A stretch of 64,000 nucleotides of DNA from Lampropedia cohaerens (GCF_001005215.1 NZ_LBNQ01000037.1:62001-126000), one strand, 5' to 3'. Numbered from the stretch's first letter, positions 1-9,283 are shown. The notes: a model not told the origin generated them from the letters alone. Numbers and translations: made by a program.

Positions 1-405
1 GGCCACATGGCGCACTTCCTCCTGGTTCTCAACCGCACAGGCCAGTGAGGAAGTTGAGACCATGCAGCCACGCGGACGCCGACTCCTGCAGAACTCGGTG
101 GCTGATTCCGTAAGGATGCGCTTGAAGGCCTCCAGTGCGGTCGGCTCCTGTTGCAGCGCAAGCGCAGTATAGGCACCAACTGTATGTTGGTAGTGGTGCA
201 ACGCTTCGCGATACAGCGCGGACTTGGAGCCGAATGCTGCATACAGGCTCTGTGCGGTAATGCCCATCGCCGCTGTCAGATCGGCAATGGACGCGCCTTC
301 ATAACCAAGCGCCCAGAACGTCAGCATGGCCTTTTTCAGCACCGCTTCGCGCTCGAAGCTCGGTGGCCGGCCTCGCCGGCGTGGGGAGGTTGCCTCTTTT
401 TTCAT
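1..405 (-). CDS. TetR/AcrR-family transcriptional regulator, C-terminus cut by window edge
   Basis: The minus-strand frame is open from an ATG at 405 to base 1, giving 135 residues without a stop. The N-terminus is basic (RRRGRPPSFER) and is followed by a typical TetR helix-turn-helix: ASIADLTAAMGIT then SLYAAFGSKSALY, about residues 38-65. That order of residues is characteristic of the family. The C-terminal ligand-binding half lies largely outside the window, so the effector cannot be guessed. The gene is divergent from the serine hydrolase that begins near 491, and an inverted repeat lies 11 bases upstream of its start. Local repression of itself and perhaps of the hydrolase is the usual arrangement, but that is inference. 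Confidence 0.85.
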   Translation of the reverse strand, partial: MKKEATSPRRRGRPPSFEREAVLKKAMLTFWALGYEGASIADLTAAMGITAQSLYAAFGSKSALYREALHHYQHTVGAYTALALQQEPTALEAFKRILTESATEFCRSRRPRGCMVSTSSLACAVENQEEVRHVA

Positions 406-416
406 ATCGATCACTG

Positions 417-432
417 TTGAAAATATGTTCAA
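417..432. promoter_or_regulatory. Inverted repeat in the TetR/serine hydrolase divergent spacer, candidate operator
   Basis: The 16 bases TTGAAAATATGTTCAA form a near-perfect palindrome with arms TTGAA/TTCAA. They sit just upstream of the TetR start codon, in an AT-rich spacer of about 85 bases. Size and position suit a TetR operator. No binding data can be read from the sequence. Confidence 0.4.
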
Positions 433-490
433 TCAAGTATAGATTTATGAGTGGTCATGGTGATTATTCTGGCGGCACGGTGGTGCATGC

Positions 491-1750
491 ATGACGGCAC
501 CAGCGACTTCCAGACTGTACGCAATGCTTGAATCAACCATGACGCTTTCTCGCCTGATGACCACGATGTTCGCCTCCGTCTTGCCCCTTGCCAATGCACA
601 GCCCCCCTCTTTCGCCGTACTGGATACGGCGATAGACCGCGCCATCGAGCACGGGCGCATTGTCGGTGCGGTGGTGCTGGTAGCCCATGAAGGGGAAATA
701 GTTTTCCGCCGTGCAGCTGGCTTCGCGGATCGGGAGCAGGGCCGACCAATGCGGGAGGATGCGATCTTTCGGCTGGCCTCCGTGACCAAACCCATCGTCT
801 CCGCGACGGTGTTGCGATTGGTGGAGCAGGGCAAAATGGACTTGCAGGAGCCGGTAACGCGGTGGTTGCCGCAATTTCAGCCCCGGATGCCCGATGGCAG
901 CGCGCCGCAGATCACCATCCACCAGCTGCTGACGCATACGGCAGGTTTGAGCTACGGATTTTTGGAGCCGATGGATGGTCCATACCGTCGCGCTGGCGTG
1001 TCTGATGGACTGGATGCGCAGCTGACGCTGGAGGAAAACTTGCGCCGTATCGCTGGCGTGCCGCTGGCATATGCGCCAGGCACAGGCTGGCACTATTCGG
1101 TGGCATTGGATGTGCTGGGCGCCGCCATGCAGGCCAGCGCAGGAAATGGACTTGCCGAGCTTGTGCGACAAGAGGTCACCGATCCTTTGGATATGCGCGA
1201 TACAGGGTTTCGTGTCATTGATGCGGGGCGCCTTGTCACTCCCTATCAGGATGGCAATCCAGAGCCTGTCAGAATGCCGGCTGTCGCCGAAGTGCCTTAT
1301 GCACAGGCAAGCATCCGTTTTCGACTCGACAACGCGACGACCCAGTCCGGCTATCCATCTGCAGGAGCTGGCATGAGCGGCACTGCGCTGGACTTCATGC
1401 GCTTCCTGCTGAGTCTTCGTGCCAACAGCCCCCACCGGCTGCTGAATCAGGAAACCATTGCGGCCATGATGCAGGCGCCCGTTGGGCAACAGGCGCAGAC
1501 GCAGGGGCCAGGTTGGGGCTTTGGCTACGGCTGGTCGGTGTTGGTGGATCCGCAGCTCGCCGGTACGCCCCAGGGTAGGGGGACGATCCAGTGGGGAGGC
1601 GTTTATGGGCACAGCTGGTTCTTCGATCCGGTGCACGACATCGCTGTAGTGGCACTGACCAATACGGCCATCGAAGGCATGGCAGGCGACTTTCCCATTG
1701 CGGTTCGCGACGCAGTGTATCGCGCGCTGAAAGACGTTTTGCCTCGGTAG
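491..1750 (+). CDS. Serine hydrolase of the class C beta-lactamase/esterase family
   Basis: The 419-residue protein belongs to the beta-lactamase-related (PF00144-type) serine hydrolases. The nucleophile motif S-x-x-K is SVTK at residues 97-100. The second motif is YSV at 202-204, where true class C beta-lactamases have Y-x-N. A GVYGHSW stretch near residues 371-376 replaces the KTG box. This pattern suits family VIII-type esterases or peptidases better than a real beta-lactamase. A signal peptide is likely: if translation starts at the ATG at 539 (residue 17), a hydrophobic stretch ends in ANA before QPP. No convincing ribosome binding site separates the starts at 491, 524 and 539. The substrate is unknown. 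Confidence 0.8.
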   Translation: MTAPATSRLYAMLESTMTLSRLMTTMFASVLPLANAQPPSFAVLDTAIDRAIEHGRIVGAVVLVAHEGEIVFRRAAGFADREQGRPMREDAIFRLASVTKPIVSATVLRLVEQGKMDLQEPVTRWLPQFQPRMPDGSAPQITIHQLLTHTAGLSYGFLEPMDGPYRRAGVSDGLDAQLTLEENLRRIAGVPLAYAPGTGWHYSVALDVLGAAMQASAGNGLAELVRQEVTDPLDMRDTGFRVIDAGRLVTPYQDGNPEPVRMPAVAEVPYAQASIRFRLDNATTQSGYPSAGAGMSGTALDFMRFLLSLRANSPHRLLNQETIAAMMQAPVGQQAQTQGPGWGFGYGWSVLVDPQLAGTPQGRGTIQWGGVYGHSWFFDPVHDIAVVALTNTAIEGMAGDFPIAVRDAVYRALKDVLPR

Positions 1751-1762
1751 GGGGCAGGTGAC

Positions 1763-3130
1763 TTATCTTCGCGTCCAGTCCTGCCGCAGGGCGCGCAGGG
1801 CCTGCGTGCGTTGTGCTTTCGTCAGGCCGGTCATTTGCTGCAGCACGTGGCGGGTGCGGGTTGTGTCGATGCGTCCGGTACGTGCCCAGCGGGTGGCGTG
1901 GTAGTCCGGGCGGTGCAGCATGGCCGCCAGCCAGGCGGCCTGGGCGGCGTTGAGTGCGCTGGCGGGAATGCCGAAGTAATGCTGCGCGGCTGCCTCGCCA
2001 CCGCACACACCTTCTCCCCAATGCACGCGCTGCAGGTATTGTTGCAAGATGGTGGCCTTGCCCAGCGTGGCCTCCATTTCCACAGCCAACAGCAGCTCGC
2101 GCAGCTTGCGCTGGGGAGTGCGTTCGTTGCCGGTATAGGTGATCTTGGCCAGCTGCTGGGTCAGGGTGCTGGCGCCGCGCAAGGGGCCTGCATCTGCGCT
2201 GGCGCGCTCCTGGTTGGTCTGCAGGCTGGCCTGCCACTCCGTCAGGTCGTAGCCCGGATGACTGTAAAAGCGTTGATCCTCGGCTGCGATGACGGCCCGG
2301 GCAAGCAACCCGTCGGGGGCGATCTGCACTTCGTCAAATCCGCAGCCGTTGGGGCGTGTGGGCAACGTTTCCGTGCCCATGCCGCGCACTGCAAAGCCGT
2401 GCAGTATCGGCTCGATGCGGACGTGCCAGCCCGGCAGCTCCAGCTGCGCATACAGGTCAAAGGTGCCACTGATGCGTGCCTGGTGTAAATCCGGGATTTC
2501 GCGCTCGAACAGGGCAAAGGCCGCTTGCAGAGGCTGCTGCTCCAGCTTCAGCGTGCCCCGGAAGTGCTGGCGTGTCAGTTGCCCCTGCCATTGGCCTTGC
2601 AGCGCCCCGGCGGTGATCGCTCCATGGAGCTGCGCGCCTGCACGCTGCAGGTCAATGCGTGCCTGCCCGATGCGTACGGGATGCGCGCCCAGTGCAGGGA
2701 GGGTGGCCGAGCAGGGGGCGCAGGAGATGGTTTGCGTGCTGCTTTGCGCATCCCAGCCAAGTTGGAACTGGCCAAAGGGTGTGGACCATGTCGTACCGGC
2801 CAGCCATTGCGCCACTGCAGGATGGGTCACCCACGCCACTGCCCTGGCAATGCCAATAGGGATGGTGACGGGGCGCCTGGTGTCGCCCGGGCCCTGTGAC
2901 GAGGAGGAGGCTTCATCGGTTGGGGATGTCCACTTTGCAGGCAGCCACCGCGCCAGCGGAGTGGCGATGGGCAGCCGCAGCGTGGTCTGCCAGTCGCCCG
3001 GTTGGGGTTGAAGCTGTTGCAACGCAGCGACGGCCAGCGTGCACGCGCCAGCCGCCAACAGCAGCGTGCTCCAGAGGGTGTGCAGAGTCGCGCAGGCGAG
3101 CAAAGGAAGGAAACGGCGAATGGACGACAT
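1763..3130 (-). CDS. Membrane-anchored GT51 peptidoglycan glycosyltransferase
   Basis: The C-terminal 180 residues carry the GT51 transglycosylase motifs in order: [12 protein letters not shown] with the catalytic Glu near residue 284, [25 protein letters not shown], and [12 protein letters not shown] followed by AAAQHYFG. This domain polymerises lipid II into glycan strands. No transpeptidase domain follows, so it is a monofunctional enzyme like MtgA. It is longer (about 455 residues) because of a large N-terminal periplasmic part after one membrane anchor (about residues 8-35). The start at 3130 gives the anchor directly. An in-frame ATG at 3172 is possible. It is divergent from lspA. Confidence 0.85.
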   Translation of the reverse strand: MSSIRRFLPLLACATLHTLWSTLLLAAGACTLAVAALQQLQPQPGDWQTTLRLPIATPLARWLPAKWTSPTDEASSSSQGPGDTRRPVTIPIGIARAVAWVTHPAVAQWLAGTTWSTPFGQFQLGWDAQSSTQTISCAPCSATLPALGAHPVRIGQARIDLQRAGAQLHGAITAGALQGQWQGQLTRQHFRGTLKLEQQPLQAAFALFEREIPDLHQARISGTFDLYAQLELPGWHVRIEPILHGFAVRGMGTETLPTRPNGCGFDEVQIAPDGLLARAVIAAEDQRFYSHPGYDLTEWQASLQTNQERASADAGPLRGASTLTQQLAKITYTGNERTPQRKLRELLLAVEMEATLGKATILQQYLQRVHWGEGVCGGEAAAQHYFGIPASALNAAQAAWLAAMLHRPDYHATRWARTGRIDTTRTRHVLQQMTGLTKAQRTQALRALRQDWTRR

Positions 3131-3330
3131 GGGCTGCTCGCATTGTTGCATTGCCGTCAGGGGAAAGCGCATGTTCCTTGACCGGAAATGTACAAGCCTT
3201 TGCGCACGGCAGCGCTGTGCGGCGCCGGGCCGGGGCCTCCATACCATGGCGCCCGCCCCATGCGTGCTGTGCTATTGTGCGTGGCTTTGTGGATGGCGCA
3301 CAGTGCCGCCTGTTGTTGCTTCGATGTTCC

Positions 3331-3867
3331 ATGACCCAATCGCATAGCTCGCTCGATTGTTCCTCCTCCAATACACCGCGGCCGTTCTGGCGCTGGATGG
3401 CCGTCGCTGCCGTAGTGGCCGTGCTGGACCAACTGACCAAGCAATGGATTCTGGCGACCTACCAATGGGGCGACGCCACGCCGGTGACCAGTTTTTTTAA
3501 CATCGTGCGCGTGCACAATACGGGGGCGGCATTCTCGTTTCTTGCCGGACATGGTGGCTGGCAGCGTTGGTTCTTCGTGGCCATTGCGGTTGTCGCTGCC
3601 ATCTTTATCCTGTGGCAGTTGCGCCTGCATGGCCAGCAGCGGCTGTCGTCATTTTCGCTGGCGCTGATCCTGGGTGGGGCGGTCGGCAATGTGGTCGATC
3701 GCATGCTGCATGGTTATGTGGTGGATTTCCTGGATTTTCACCTTGGCGGCAGACACTTTCCGTCGTTCAACCTGGCTGACACCGCCATCACCATCGGCGT
3801 GATTGGCATGCTGTTGGCCGAACTGCTGCGCTGGCGGCAGGAGCGGCGCACGAGCGTGCAAGGGTGA
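3331..3867 (+). CDS. lspA: Lipoprotein signal peptidase (signal peptidase II)
   Basis: The 178-residue inner-membrane aspartyl protease cleaves the signal peptide of diacylglyceryl-prolipoproteins. The family boxes are visible: DQLTKQWI (33-40), [10 protein letters not shown] (61-70), [10 protein letters not shown] with catalytic Asp123, and FNLADTAI with catalytic Asp150. Four membrane helices are evident and the length is normal for the family. The ATG at 3331 is chosen because the open frame extends upstream without family similarity. The gene is not preceded by ileS, its common proteobacterial partner. Here it is divergent from a glycosyltransferase gene. Confidence 0.96.
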   Translation: MTQSHSSLDCSSSNTPRPFWRWMAVAAVVAVLDQLTKQWILATYQWGDATPVTSFFNIVRVHNTGAAFSFLAGHGGWQRWFFVAIAVVAAIFILWQLRLHGQQRLSSFSLALILGGAVGNVVDRMLHGYVVDFLDFHLGGRHFPSFNLADTAITIGVIGMLLAELLRWRQERRTSVQG

Positions 3868-3919
3868 CGGGCTCTGCTTCTACAATTAACGGCCATTGAC
3901 TTTCTGAAGGAACGTTGCC

Positions 3920-4594
3920 ATGCCGCAATCCATCGCCGATGACATTCTCGCGCAGCTGCGGGGAGGCTCCTTGGGCCAGATCGCCCAGCAACTGGGCGCG
4001 AGTGAACAGCAGACCGAAACTGCGGTCAGCACGGCCCTGCCATTTCTTCTCGGTGCGCTGGGCGACAGCGCGCAGCAGGGTGGGGTGCAGCAGCTGTTTG
4101 GCGCGGTACAGCGCGACCATGTGCCGCAGCAAGGAGAGTCCTCTGGTGGATTCGACGTGGCGGGCATGCTGGGATCTTTGTTGGGAGGAACCGGCGGCAG
4201 TGGCACCGGCGCGCTGGGAGCGCTGCTCGGCAGTGCAGGTGGGGGCGCATTCGATGGCGAAGGGATTCTGAGCCACATTCTGGGCGGCAAGACAACGCAG
4301 GCCGAGCACGGGCTGAGCCAGGCAACTGGGCTGGAGACCAATCGCGTGCACCAACTGCTGCTGATGCTGGCGCCAATCGTCATGGCATACCTGGGCAGGA
4401 AAGTCAGCAGTGGCGAGGTCGCCTCGCCCGAGGATTTGGGAGCGGTGCTGGGGCAGGAGCGTGAGCATGTCCGGCAACAGGGTGGCGCAGCAGGGGGATT
4501 ACTTGGCGCGCTGCTGGATCAGAATGGCGACGGCAAGCTTGACGTGGGCGACCTGTTCAAGCTTGGCGGGCAGCTTTTTGGCGGTAAGCGCTGA
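3920..4594 (+). CDS. DUF937 (YidB-like) protein with an EF-hand-like loop
   Basis: The 224-residue protein matches the DUF937 pattern: an N-terminal QLGASEQQTETAVSTALPFLLGAL helical repeat, Gly-rich linkers, and a second copy around GLSQATGLETNRVHQLLLMLAP. Its function is unknown. Near the C-terminus, DQNGDGKLDVGD has every ligand position of a 12-residue EF-hand loop (D1, N3, D5, G6, L8, D12), so calcium binding is plausible. A good Shine-Dalgarno (AAGGAA) lies upstream, and TACAAT near 3880 may be a -10 box. No signal peptide is seen. Confidence 0.8.
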   Translation: MPQSIADDILAQLRGGSLGQIAQQLGASEQQTETAVSTALPFLLGALGDSAQQGGVQQLFGAVQRDHVPQQGESSGGFDVAGMLGSLLGGTGGSGTGALGALLGSAGGGAFDGEGILSHILGGKTTQAEHGLSQATGLETNRVHQLLLMLAPIVMAYLGRKVSSGEVASPEDLGAVLGQEREHVRQQGGAAGGLLGALLDQNGDGKLDVGDLFKLGGQLFGGKR

Positions 4595-4743
4595 CGGTTT
4601 CGTCTGGCTGCCGTTGGGGAGGTATTCCTTCAACAGGCCGCCTGCGCGTTGCAGATCGTTGCGGAGTAGCGCGTCAGGTACGGCGACCCATGCCTCCATG
4701 CGCTGGCAGGCTCTGTGGTGTAAATGGGGCCGAGGGCAGCTTC

Positions 4744-5196
4744 TTAATGGGGTTTGGTTTCCTGCGTCAGATGCTCGGGTGGCTCGGGGCGGAACCAGAG
4801 CCAGGTTCCGACGATGGCCATGCACGATGACGCTGTGATCAGTGCCCACAGCGGCACACCCACCAGCACCATGATGAGGGCGCAGGCCAGCATGGTCAGC
4901 GCGGCCATGCGTTTGCCCTTGCGGCTGACATAGCCGCCAGCCTCCCAGTTGCGCAGGCTGGGGCCAAAGAGGCGGTGCTGGCGCAGCCATTCGTGCAGGC
5001 GCGGCGAGCTGCGCGCTGCCGCCCAGGCCGACATCAGAATGAAGACCGTGGTCGGCATGCCCGGAATGAAGGCACCGAGTATGCCGAGGAAAAGAAAGAG
5101 CAGTGCGAGCACATACAGTACGCCACGGCCCAGCCAGCTCGGGCAGCGCCGTGCGGAGGGCGCGTCTGGCTTGGAGGGCGGCGGAGGCGTGCTCAA
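4744..5196 (-). CDS. DUF454 (YbaN-like) inner-membrane protein
   Basis: The 150-residue protein has a proline-rich N-terminus, then a hydrophobic stretch LGILGAFIPGMPTTVFILMSA-type (about 36-60), a cytoplasmic segment with the DUF454 signature residues HEWLRQHRLFGPSLRNWE, and two further hydrophobic segments (about 97-130). This is the layout of YbaN-family inner-membrane proteins, whose function is not established. It stands alone between DUF937 (plus strand) and argF. Confidence 0.8.
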   Translation of the reverse strand: MSTPPPPSKPDAPSARRCPSWLGRGVLYVLALLFLFLGILGAFIPGMPTTVFILMSAWAAARSSPRLHEWLRQHRLFGPSLRNWEAGGYVSRKGKRMAALTMLACALIMVLVGVPLWALITASSCMAIVGTWLWFRPEPPEHLTQETKPH

Positions 5197-5256
5197 GGTG
5201 TCGGTTTCAGAATCAAAGTTGCAGCAGAAGACTATCAGTCATCCTGCAGGTGGCAA

Positions 5257-6189
5257 TCAATCCTCGCGGCGGCCTAGCATGAGGTATTCCATCAGCGCCT
5301 TTTGCACGTGCATGCGGTTCTCCGCCTCGTCCCAGACGACGGATTGCGGGCCGTCAATCACTTCGGCGTCGACCTCCTCGCCGCGGTGAGCTGGCAGGCA
5401 GTGCATGAACAGCGCATCGGGTTGCGCCACGGCCATCATGCGCTGATCGACCTTCCAGTCGGCAAAGGCGGCAAGGCGCTGCGCATTTTCCTCCTCATAT
5501 CCCATGCTGGTCCAAACATCGGTGGTGACGAGGTGCGCACCCCGGCATGCATCCAGTGGATTGGCAAACGTCTGGAAGTGGGCCGGATCGGCACTGCTGC
5601 CCAGTGCCAGCTTCTCATCCAGTTCATAGCCCCGCGGAGCGCTGACGTGCAGTTTGAAGTCCAGCAGCTGCGCCGCCTGCAGCCAGGTGTTGGCCATGTT
5701 GTTGCCATCGCCTACCCAGGCGACGGTCTTGCCCTTGATGGCACCTCGGTGCTCGATGAAGGTGAAGATGTCGGCCAGGATCTGGCAGGGATGGAACTCG
5801 TTGGTCAGGCCATTGATGACGGGCACGCGCGAGTGCTCGGCGAACTTTTCCAGCTTGCTTTGCTCGTAGGTGCGGATCATCACCAGATCGACCATGCGGC
5901 TGATGACGCGGGCACTGTCTTCGATGGGTTCCGAGCGGCCGAGCTGGCTGTCGCCAGTGGTCAGGTGCACCACTGAACCACCCAGCTGGTACATACCCGC
6001 CTCAAAGCTCACCCGCGTGCGGGTGCTGGCCTTCTCGAAGATCATCGCCAAGGTGTGGTCCGTCAGGGACTTGTGGTTCTCATAGCGCTTGAACTTCTGC
6101 TTCAGGCGTGCGGCGCGCTGCAGCAGATAGGCGTACTCGTCGGCGCTCAGGTCACTGAACTGCAGGTAATGCTTGATGGTGGCGGTCAT
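5257..6189 (-). CDS. argF: Ornithine carbamoyltransferase
   Basis: The enzyme condenses ornithine with carbamoyl phosphate to citrulline in arginine biosynthesis. The 310-residue sequence has the carbamoyl-phosphate motif STRTR (55-59), HPCQ (133-136), and the ornithine-binding HCLPAHRGEE with Cys264. These are complete and canonical. It lies downstream of argD on the same strand, separated by 106 bases that contain a strong hairpin. The argD-argF order is common in Burkholderiales, but argG does not follow here. Confidence 0.97.
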   Translation of the reverse strand: MTATIKHYLQFSDLSADEYAYLLQRAARLKQKFKRYENHKSLTDHTLAMIFEKASTRTRVSFEAGMYQLGGSVVHLTTGDSQLGRSEPIEDSARVISRMVDLVMIRTYEQSKLEKFAEHSRVPVINGLTNEFHPCQILADIFTFIEHRGAIKGKTVAWVGDGNNMANTWLQAAQLLDFKLHVSAPRGYELDEKLALGSSADPAHFQTFANPLDACRGAHLVTTDVWTSMGYEEENAQRLAAFADWKVDQRMMAVAQPDALFMHCLPAHRGEEVDAEVIDGPQSVVWDEAENRMHVQKALMEYLMLGRRED

Positions 6190-6250
6190 GGCAAATCCTT
6201 TGAATGGTGCAACAACCCTGGCCGTTGCCGCGCTGGGGCTGAAGACGACG

Positions 6251-6275
6251 CCTCAGCGTCAGGCAGACGCTGAGG
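6251..6275 (-). terminator. Strong hairpin between argD and argF, possible attenuator or processing site
   Basis: CCTCAGCGTC and GACGCTGAGG form a perfect 10-bp stem around the loop AGGCA. It is 20 bases beyond the argD stop and about 60 bases before the argF start. No U-run follows in the direction of transcription, so full intrinsic termination is doubtful. It may reduce readthrough or stabilise argD mRNA. Confidence 0.5.
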
Positions 6276-6295
6276 TCGCGATGTTGGCAGGTGGC

Positions 6296-7501
6296 TCAAT
6301 CGTGCGACTGTTCCAGAAATTCCCGCACGACCGGCAGCAGCCGCTCGACCAGTTCATCCGCGTCGGCTTGCGTGAAGATCAACGCTGGCAGCAGGCGGAT
6401 GACGCGGTCTGCGGTCACGCTGATCAGAAGGCCGGCATCGGCGGCCTGCTGGATCAAGGCGCCGCAGGGGCGGTCCAGCTCAATGCCCAGCATCAGGCCC
6501 TGACCGCGCAGCTGCACAAAACCGGGCAGCTTGCCGATGGTTGCAAGAATGCGCTGCTGCAGGTGTGCGCCGACCCTCTCGGCATTGGCCAGCAAGCCGT
6601 CTTCTTCAATGATGCGCAGCGTCTCGATGCCCGCGCGCATGGCCAGCGGATTGCCGCCGAAGGTGGTGCCATGGTTGCCCGGCTGGAACAGGTTTGCAGC
6701 CTTGGGGCCGGCGACGACTGCACCGATGGGAATGCCCGATGCCAGGCCCTTGGCCAGCGCCATCACGTCCGGTTTGATGCCCGTCCACTGGTGAGCGAAC
6801 CATTTGCCGGTGCGGCCCATGCCGCACTGCACTTCGTCAAGCATCATCAGCCAGTCGCGCGCGTCGCACAGCGCACGCACCTGCTGCAGATACTCAATGC
6901 GGGCAGGGTGGATGCCACCTTCACCTTGGATGACTTCGAAGAATACGGCGGTGACTTCGGGTTCATTTTCGACGGCACGCTTGAGCCCTTCGAAGTCATT
7001 GAACGGCACGCGGATGAAGCCCTCCACCAGCGGCAGAAAGCCTGCGTGGATCTTGGGGTTGCCGGTCGCGGACAGCGTTGCCAGCGAGCGGCCATGGAAG
7101 GCATGCTCGCAGACCACGATCTTGGGGTGCTTGTAGCCGCGCTCGTTACCGAGCTTGCGGGCCAGCTTCAATGCCGCCTCGTTGGCTTCCAGGCCGGAGT
7201 TGCAGAAGAATACGTTGGTCAGGCCGGACAGTGCTACGAGCCTGCTGGCCAACGCCTCCTGGCCCGGCACGAAGTAGTAGTTCGACGAGTGGATGATCTT
7301 GCCGATCTGCTCTCGCAATGCCGGCACCAATTTGGGGTGGTTGTGCCCCAAGGTGTTGACGGCGATGCCGCTCAGGGCATCCAGATATTCACGCCCTTGC
7401 GTGTCCCAGACACGCACGCCCTGGCCGCGCTCCAGTGCAATGTTGACACGCCCATAGGTGTGCATCACATGGGGCTCGGCGAGCCGGCTGTTTTCGCTCA
7501 T
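6296..7501 (-). CDS. argD: Acetylornithine aminotransferase (class III, PLP)
   Basis: The 401-residue class III aminotransferase converts N-acetylglutamate semialdehyde to N-acetylornithine in arginine synthesis; such enzymes often also serve as succinyldiaminopimelate aminotransferase. The PLP Lys is K251 in LAKGLASG, and the Asp holding the pyridine nitrogen is D222 in MMLDEVQCGMGRTG. The N-terminal GxEA-type box NSGLEANEAALKLAR is also present. The length is normal. It is the promoter-proximal gene of argD-argF and divergent from the hypothetical gene at 7706. Confidence 0.95.
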   Translation of the reverse strand: MSENSRLAEPHVMHTYGRVNIALERGQGVRVWDTQGREYLDALSGIAVNTLGHNHPKLVPALREQIGKIIHSSNYYFVPGQEALASRLVALSGLTNVFFCNSGLEANEAALKLARKLGNERGYKHPKIVVCEHAFHGRSLATLSATGNPKIHAGFLPLVEGFIRVPFNDFEGLKRAVENEPEVTAVFFEVIQGEGGIHPARIEYLQQVRALCDARDWLMMLDEVQCGMGRTGKWFAHQWTGIKPDVMALAKGLASGIPIGAVVAGPKAANLFQPGNHGTTFGGNPLAMRAGIETLRIIEEDGLLANAERVGAHLQQRILATIGKLPGFVQLRGQGLMLGIELDRPCGALIQQAADAGLLISVTADRVIRLLPALIFTQADADELVERLLPVVREFLEQSHD

Positions 7502-7705
7502 GGCATTTTCCTTGCGTAATCAGGCTTGGCAGCAAAGCAGCAATTCTATGCGAGCGCGATGCGGGCATGCGCTCCCATGCAGCGGCGTTCTTGCCCTGGG
7601 GGCTATCACGAATTTTTCGCACAGCTCTGTAGCATCGAGACTAAAGACGCTTGCGTTTTGCGATGAAAATGTTAATTTATTGAAACAAGTCACGGAAAGT
7701 CTTAT

Positions 7706-8821
7706 ATGGGGAATCCACGCATCCAGACCTTTCGGCTCGGGTACTTCGGCTTGCCTCCCATTGAGGTTGAGCTGCTGAAACTGCTCGTGCGTTTGGCTGG
7801 TGATGGCAGGACGTATGCGTGGCAGACCTGTCGCAAGGCGCCTTTTGATGCGTTGGTGACCGATGCGGCCAATGCCAACGATCCACGTCGCGTCAGGGCG
7901 ATCGAGCAGGTCGGCTGTCCCGTGATGTTCATTGGTCAAGCCGTCTCTGCCCAGAGCGACTGGACGTTCGAATCGGCGCATTTGCCAAGGCCCCTGTGTG
8001 CGGCGCCTCTGGGCGACTGGTTGACCGAGCTGGCACAGCGCGCGCTGCGCGTTGGCGCCAGCCCTTCGGGCCCCGCTCCGATCTGCGAGTTTGACTTGTC
8101 TCAGCCCCTGCCGCTTGACGTGGCACCACTGACGGCCGAAGTGCGGTCGGCGGCAACGCGCCGTTTCGCGCTGACCGGCGCTGACGGCACGCATCGCACG
8201 CAGTGGAACGCGGCCGGGCATGCGGTGGCACCGTCTGATGAACACGCGGGCGCAAAAGTGCCGAATGCAGCAGGCCATGGGACCGACGCGTTATTGGTGG
8301 CCAATGGAGGCACTACCAATCCCGCACCGGAGAGTGCCCCGCAAAGCCGCAGGCGCAGCGGCGCTTCCGCTGCCAGTGAGCGCTTTGGCAGCCTTGTCAA
8401 CGCCTGGCGCGAATGGCAGAAGCTGGGGGTGGAGGTCGACACGGCGCTGCGGTACAAGCTCGTGCGCTGGCCCAGCCAGGAGTGGCTCGGTAAGGATCCC
8501 GTACGCTTGCGGGTGGCCTCGTTGCTGGCGCGTCGGCCCCTGCTGCTCGACGAGGTGTGTGCCGCATCCAGCATTTCCTGGGTGCAGTGCCAGGCGATCT
8601 TCTGCAGCCTCAAGGCGGCGGGCTATCTGGACAGTGAGGAAAGTGGGCTCGTCAAATCCGCGTTGCCGATCGGCCCGGCAGTGCCTGCTGTCAGCGCTGT
8701 GGCGGGTGCGCCCGAGGCGTCGGTGATGGCGCCTGCAGCGGGAAATGCTGAAAACGGGCGCGCAAGCCGCGCCTGGGGCACGGAACTGGTCGCGCAGATC
8801 CGCCTGCGCCTGCAGACATAG
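7706..8821 (+). CDS. Unrecognised protein: degenerate receiver-like N-terminus plus winged-helix-like C-terminus
   Basis: I do not recognise a named family for this 371-residue protein. The first 115 residues (LGYFGLPPIEVELLKLLVRL, then APFDALVTDAAN, then CPVMFIGQ) alternate like a response-regulator receiver fold, but without a convincing acidic pocket. Residues 120-225 are Ala/Pro/Gly-rich and probably disordered. Residues 235-300 (SLVNAWREWQ, then RWPSQEWLG, VRLRVASLLARRPLLLDEV, then QAIFCSLKAAGYL) look like a winged helix-turn-helix. A GGAAAG ribosome binding site lies 6 bases before the ATG. Base composition matches its neighbours. A role in regulation is only inference. Confidence 0.7.
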   Translation: MGNPRIQTFRLGYFGLPPIEVELLKLLVRLAGDGRTYAWQTCRKAPFDALVTDAANANDPRRVRAIEQVGCPVMFIGQAVSAQSDWTFESAHLPRPLCAAPLGDWLTELAQRALRVGASPSGPAPICEFDLSQPLPLDVAPLTAEVRSAATRRFALTGADGTHRTQWNAAGHAVAPSDEHAGAKVPNAAGHGTDALLVANGGTTNPAPESAPQSRRRSGASAASERFGSLVNAWREWQKLGVEVDTALRYKLVRWPSQEWLGKDPVRLRVASLLARRPLLLDEVCAASSISWVQCQAIFCSLKAAGYLDSEESGLVKSALPIGPAVPAVSAVAGAPEASVMAPAAGNAENGRASRAWGTELVAQIRLRLQT

Positions 8822-9283
8822 AGGCCTGTTCACGATTTTTTCATATACGCGGTGCTGAGGAGGCGCTGTCAGCGCAGAGCGAGGTGACTCGCATGCGCGC
8901 GCTGTTTGTTTGGTAACTCCCTGAGCGGCGCGGGCGCCTTGCCTTCCGCGGTCTTGCTTGGCTGCGCAACGCATGAAAGGAGCGTAAACCTGTCCTTGCT
9001 GCCTGGCCGCTGTCTGCGAGCTGCCTGCAAAGGGAAGCCGGGCACTGCCGTAAGCGGCAGCGTTAGCGAAGCGCTTGGCGCGTGTGCGCGTGCCGTAGCG
9101 TCCTCGCTGCAGCACGCGCGAGCGGGAAATGGCTTCACCGCAGCGCCCGCCCATGGTGGGGGCATGCCTGTTCTACAATGCCGCCGACCCGGGTTTAGCG
9201 CGGCCGCTTGTGCTCGCTACAACGTCCGGCATCAAGTACCGAATCCCTTTTCGTTTCCATCACCACATCATCAATCGAACGCC
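8822..9283. other. 462-base non-coding spacer upstream of ppa, with repeat-like sequence
   Basis: No convincing gene is seen on either strand. Bases 8825-8934 resemble a segment at 56612-56726 at both ends: CCTGTTCACGAT here against CCTGTTGACGAT there, and GCGGCGCGGG in both. The CTGCCGTAAGCGGCAG hairpin lies near 9046-9062. TACAAT at 9174-9179 is a possible -10 box for ppa, with no clear -35. Confidence 0.5.

Noticed and set aside
533-1636. A 367-residue minus-strand open frame
   Set aside because: It is antisense to the serine hydrolase and shows no family motif.
491-1750. A true class C beta-lactamase
   Set aside because: The Y-x-N motif is YSV and the KTG box is replaced, which argues for an esterase or peptidase.
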